Positions 62,903 through 64,000 of a stretch of 64,000 nucleotides of DNA are shown here, one piece after another. The stretch spans positions 2,035,001-2,099,000 of the forward strand of contig CP032507.1 in NCBI GenBank assembly GCA_008375315.1, in the 5' to 3' direction. Origin of the DNA: Ectothiorhodospiraceae bacterium BW-2 (GTDB taxonomy: Bacteria; Pseudomonadota; Gammaproteobacteria; Thiohalomonadales; Thiohalomonadaceae). Made by a program: the position numbers and the translations under genes. The notes under the pieces were generated by a model. The model searched no databases. It saw only the letters and a program-made list of their open reading frames with translations, and had not been told where the DNA came from. How positions within the stretch are numbered: the stretch's first letter is position 1; each line of letters begins with the position of its first letter.

Positions 62903-64000
62903 ATGACTCACCGACCATTCGCGGTAGCGTTACTGGTGATCTTGCTCTGGCCTAGTTGTCGTGCGGTGGCGGGGCATGAGAGCGAGCGGCTACTAACGCT
63001 CGATCTGGAACAGCTACTGTCGGTAGAGGTGACTACCGCTAGCGGGCGTGAGACTCGTTGGCGTGATAGTGCCGCGTCGGTCTATGTGATTCAGCGCAGC
63101 GATATTGAGCACAGTAGCGCCACCACCTTGCCCGATCTATTGCGCACTGTGCCGGGGGTCAATGTGGCGCAGATATCTTCGCACAACTATGCCGTCTCGA
63201 TTCGTGGTCACAATGATCTGATCTCGACTAAACTGCTGGTGTTGATCGATGGCCGAACTATCTACGAGTGGTACTTTAGCGGCACCTTCTGGTTTCGGCA
63301 CGATATTCCGCTGGAGCTCATTGAGCGGATTGAAGTCGTGCGTGGATCAGGGGGGGTGCTGTGGGGGGCTAATGCGGTCAATGGCGTGATTAATATTATT
63401 ACTCGCAAAGCAATCGGCCAAGATGGTTGGTTAGTCCATGGGGCCGGTGGTAATGTCGAGCGCCAGCGGCTGAGTGCTAGCTATACCGGTCGAACCCGAG
63501 AAGGTACCGACTATCGCCTCTATCTTGCCAGCCGTGAGCGCGAGGGGCTGGAGGAGACTCCGACCATCAATGGGATGCAGGCAGAGGATGGCTGGCGCAA
63601 TCGGCTCGTTGGGATGCGGTTCGATAACGATCTGGTGTGGGGGGGGAAGCTGGCGATAAGTAGCCAGTTGACTCAAGGTGAGATCGATCAGTGGCAGTGG
63701 TATCCGCAGCAGCCGCTGCCGGGGAGCGACTATAGCGATTTTTATCTACAGGGGCGGTGGGTGAGAAGAGTCTCCTCTGGCGCTGAGCTCGATATTAGTG
63801 GCTATCTAGATCGATTTGAGAATTACTTTCCGCTCCCCTATTTAGGGACATCGCAGGCGCTTGAGGTGAAGTTGAGTTGGCTCAATGTTCCCGGCCATAG
63901 CGTGCAGCTTGGTCTGGGCGGGCGCAATATGAGGATGCGTGGTGAGCTTAACGAGGCCTTTTTAAACGGTAACAGGGTGAGTCACTATCTGTTACAGGGC
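62903..64000 (+). CDS. TonB-dependent outer-membrane receptor (partial, runs off the window)
   Basis: ATG 62903 is chosen because AAAGGATG precedes it; ATG 62894 is alternative. Signal peptide (ALLVILLWPSCRAVA), then a TonB-box-like EVTTASGRETRWRDSAASVYVI and full plug domain (LPDLLRTVPGVNVAQIS, IRGHNDLISTKLLVLIDGR, IERIEVVRGSGGVLWGANAVNGVINIITRKA). Barrel strands follow to the window end. This is the FepA/BtuB/Fig type of receptor; substrate cannot be told. Confidence 0.92.
   Translation, partial: MTHRPFAVALLVILLWPSCRAVAGHESERLLTLDLEQLLSVEVTTASGRETRWRDSAASVYVIQRSDIEHSSATTLPDLLRTVPGVNVAQISSHNYAVSIRGHNDLISTKLLVLIDGRTIYEWYFSGTFWFRHDIPLELIERIEVVRGSGGVLWGANAVNGVINIITRKAIGQDGWLVHGAGGNVERQRLSASYTGRTREGTDYRLYLASREREGLEETPTINGMQAEDGWRNRLVGMRFDNDLVWGGKLAISSQLTQGEIDQWQWYPQQPLPGSDYSDFYLQGRWVRRVSSGAELDISGYLDRFENYFPLPYLGTSQALEVKLSWLNVPGHSVQLGLGGRNMRMRGELNEAFLNGNRVSHYLLQG

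Overview
The window looks like chromosome of a gammaproteobacterium with moderately high GC. The evidence is a pair of c-type cytochromes (c4 and c5), a class I adenylate cyclase homologue, Mpl and UbiX, and the conserved block mltD-gloB-methyltransferase-rnhA-dnaQ. I cannot name the genus. Two compact housekeeping regions flank about 25 kb of accessory DNA. Left part (1-3973): a membrane-anchored SMC-like ATPase runs off the left edge, followed by cytochromes c4 and c5 and a DUF3530-type hydrolase-fold protein. Right part (29.8-64 kb): mpl-ubiX, a class I adenylate cyclase homologue that has lost its catalytic Asp pair, sucB-lpd, a minus-strand signalling block (nitrate-sensing chemoreceptor, PAS protein, lytic transglycosylase-like protein, GGDEF cyclase, DsbA), pgi, adk, hemH, a DinG/YoaA helicase, dnaQ-rnhA-methyltransferase, gloB-mltD, PilZ, mutS, an aldo/keto reductase, a FIST sensor with a hybrid histidine kinase, and the start of a TonB-dependent receptor. 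| Middle part (about 4.0-29.8 kb): a decaying, repeat-rich island. It holds at least eight toxin-antitoxin modules (PIN/VapC types, DUF5615, HicBA, BrnT type, zeta-like), many with broken toxins. Four imperfect palindromes (9644, 18047, 20618, 22301) look like integron attC sites. Each runs from a TAAC box on the left to a GTTA box on the right with matching arms. In two cassettes the left box is the exact complement of the cassette's own first bases, as integron cassettes require. No integron integrase is visible, so this is best read as a cassette array lacking its integrase (CALIN-like). An ORF-less group II intron sits against one attC site, as class C-attC introns do. | The island is built around a repeated unit: a thermonuclease (SNase) gene on the minus strand that begins at the attC core, and the 3' end of an HNH-nuclease gene on the plus strand. 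The HNH gene occurs once complete (7367-8395), overlapping a truncated SAM-methyltransferase gene, and six more times as 5'-truncated pieces sharing the same stop codon and about 80 bp of downstream sequence. Toxin-antitoxin cargo follows almost every HNH 3' end, and an attC site follows most of the cargo. | Two identical 1.9-kb IS3-family elements (10415-12297 and 27264-29153) lie in opposite orientation, enclosing 15 kb. The second splits a dead Eco57I-like DNA methylase gene and has a 3-bp target duplication. A third, solo IS end is at 25681-25739. A separate minus-strand operon at 14.3-16.8 kb encodes a formylglycine-generating-enzyme-fold protein, a broken LPP20-like lipoprotein, a caspase-like fragment and an ankyrin lipoprotein.
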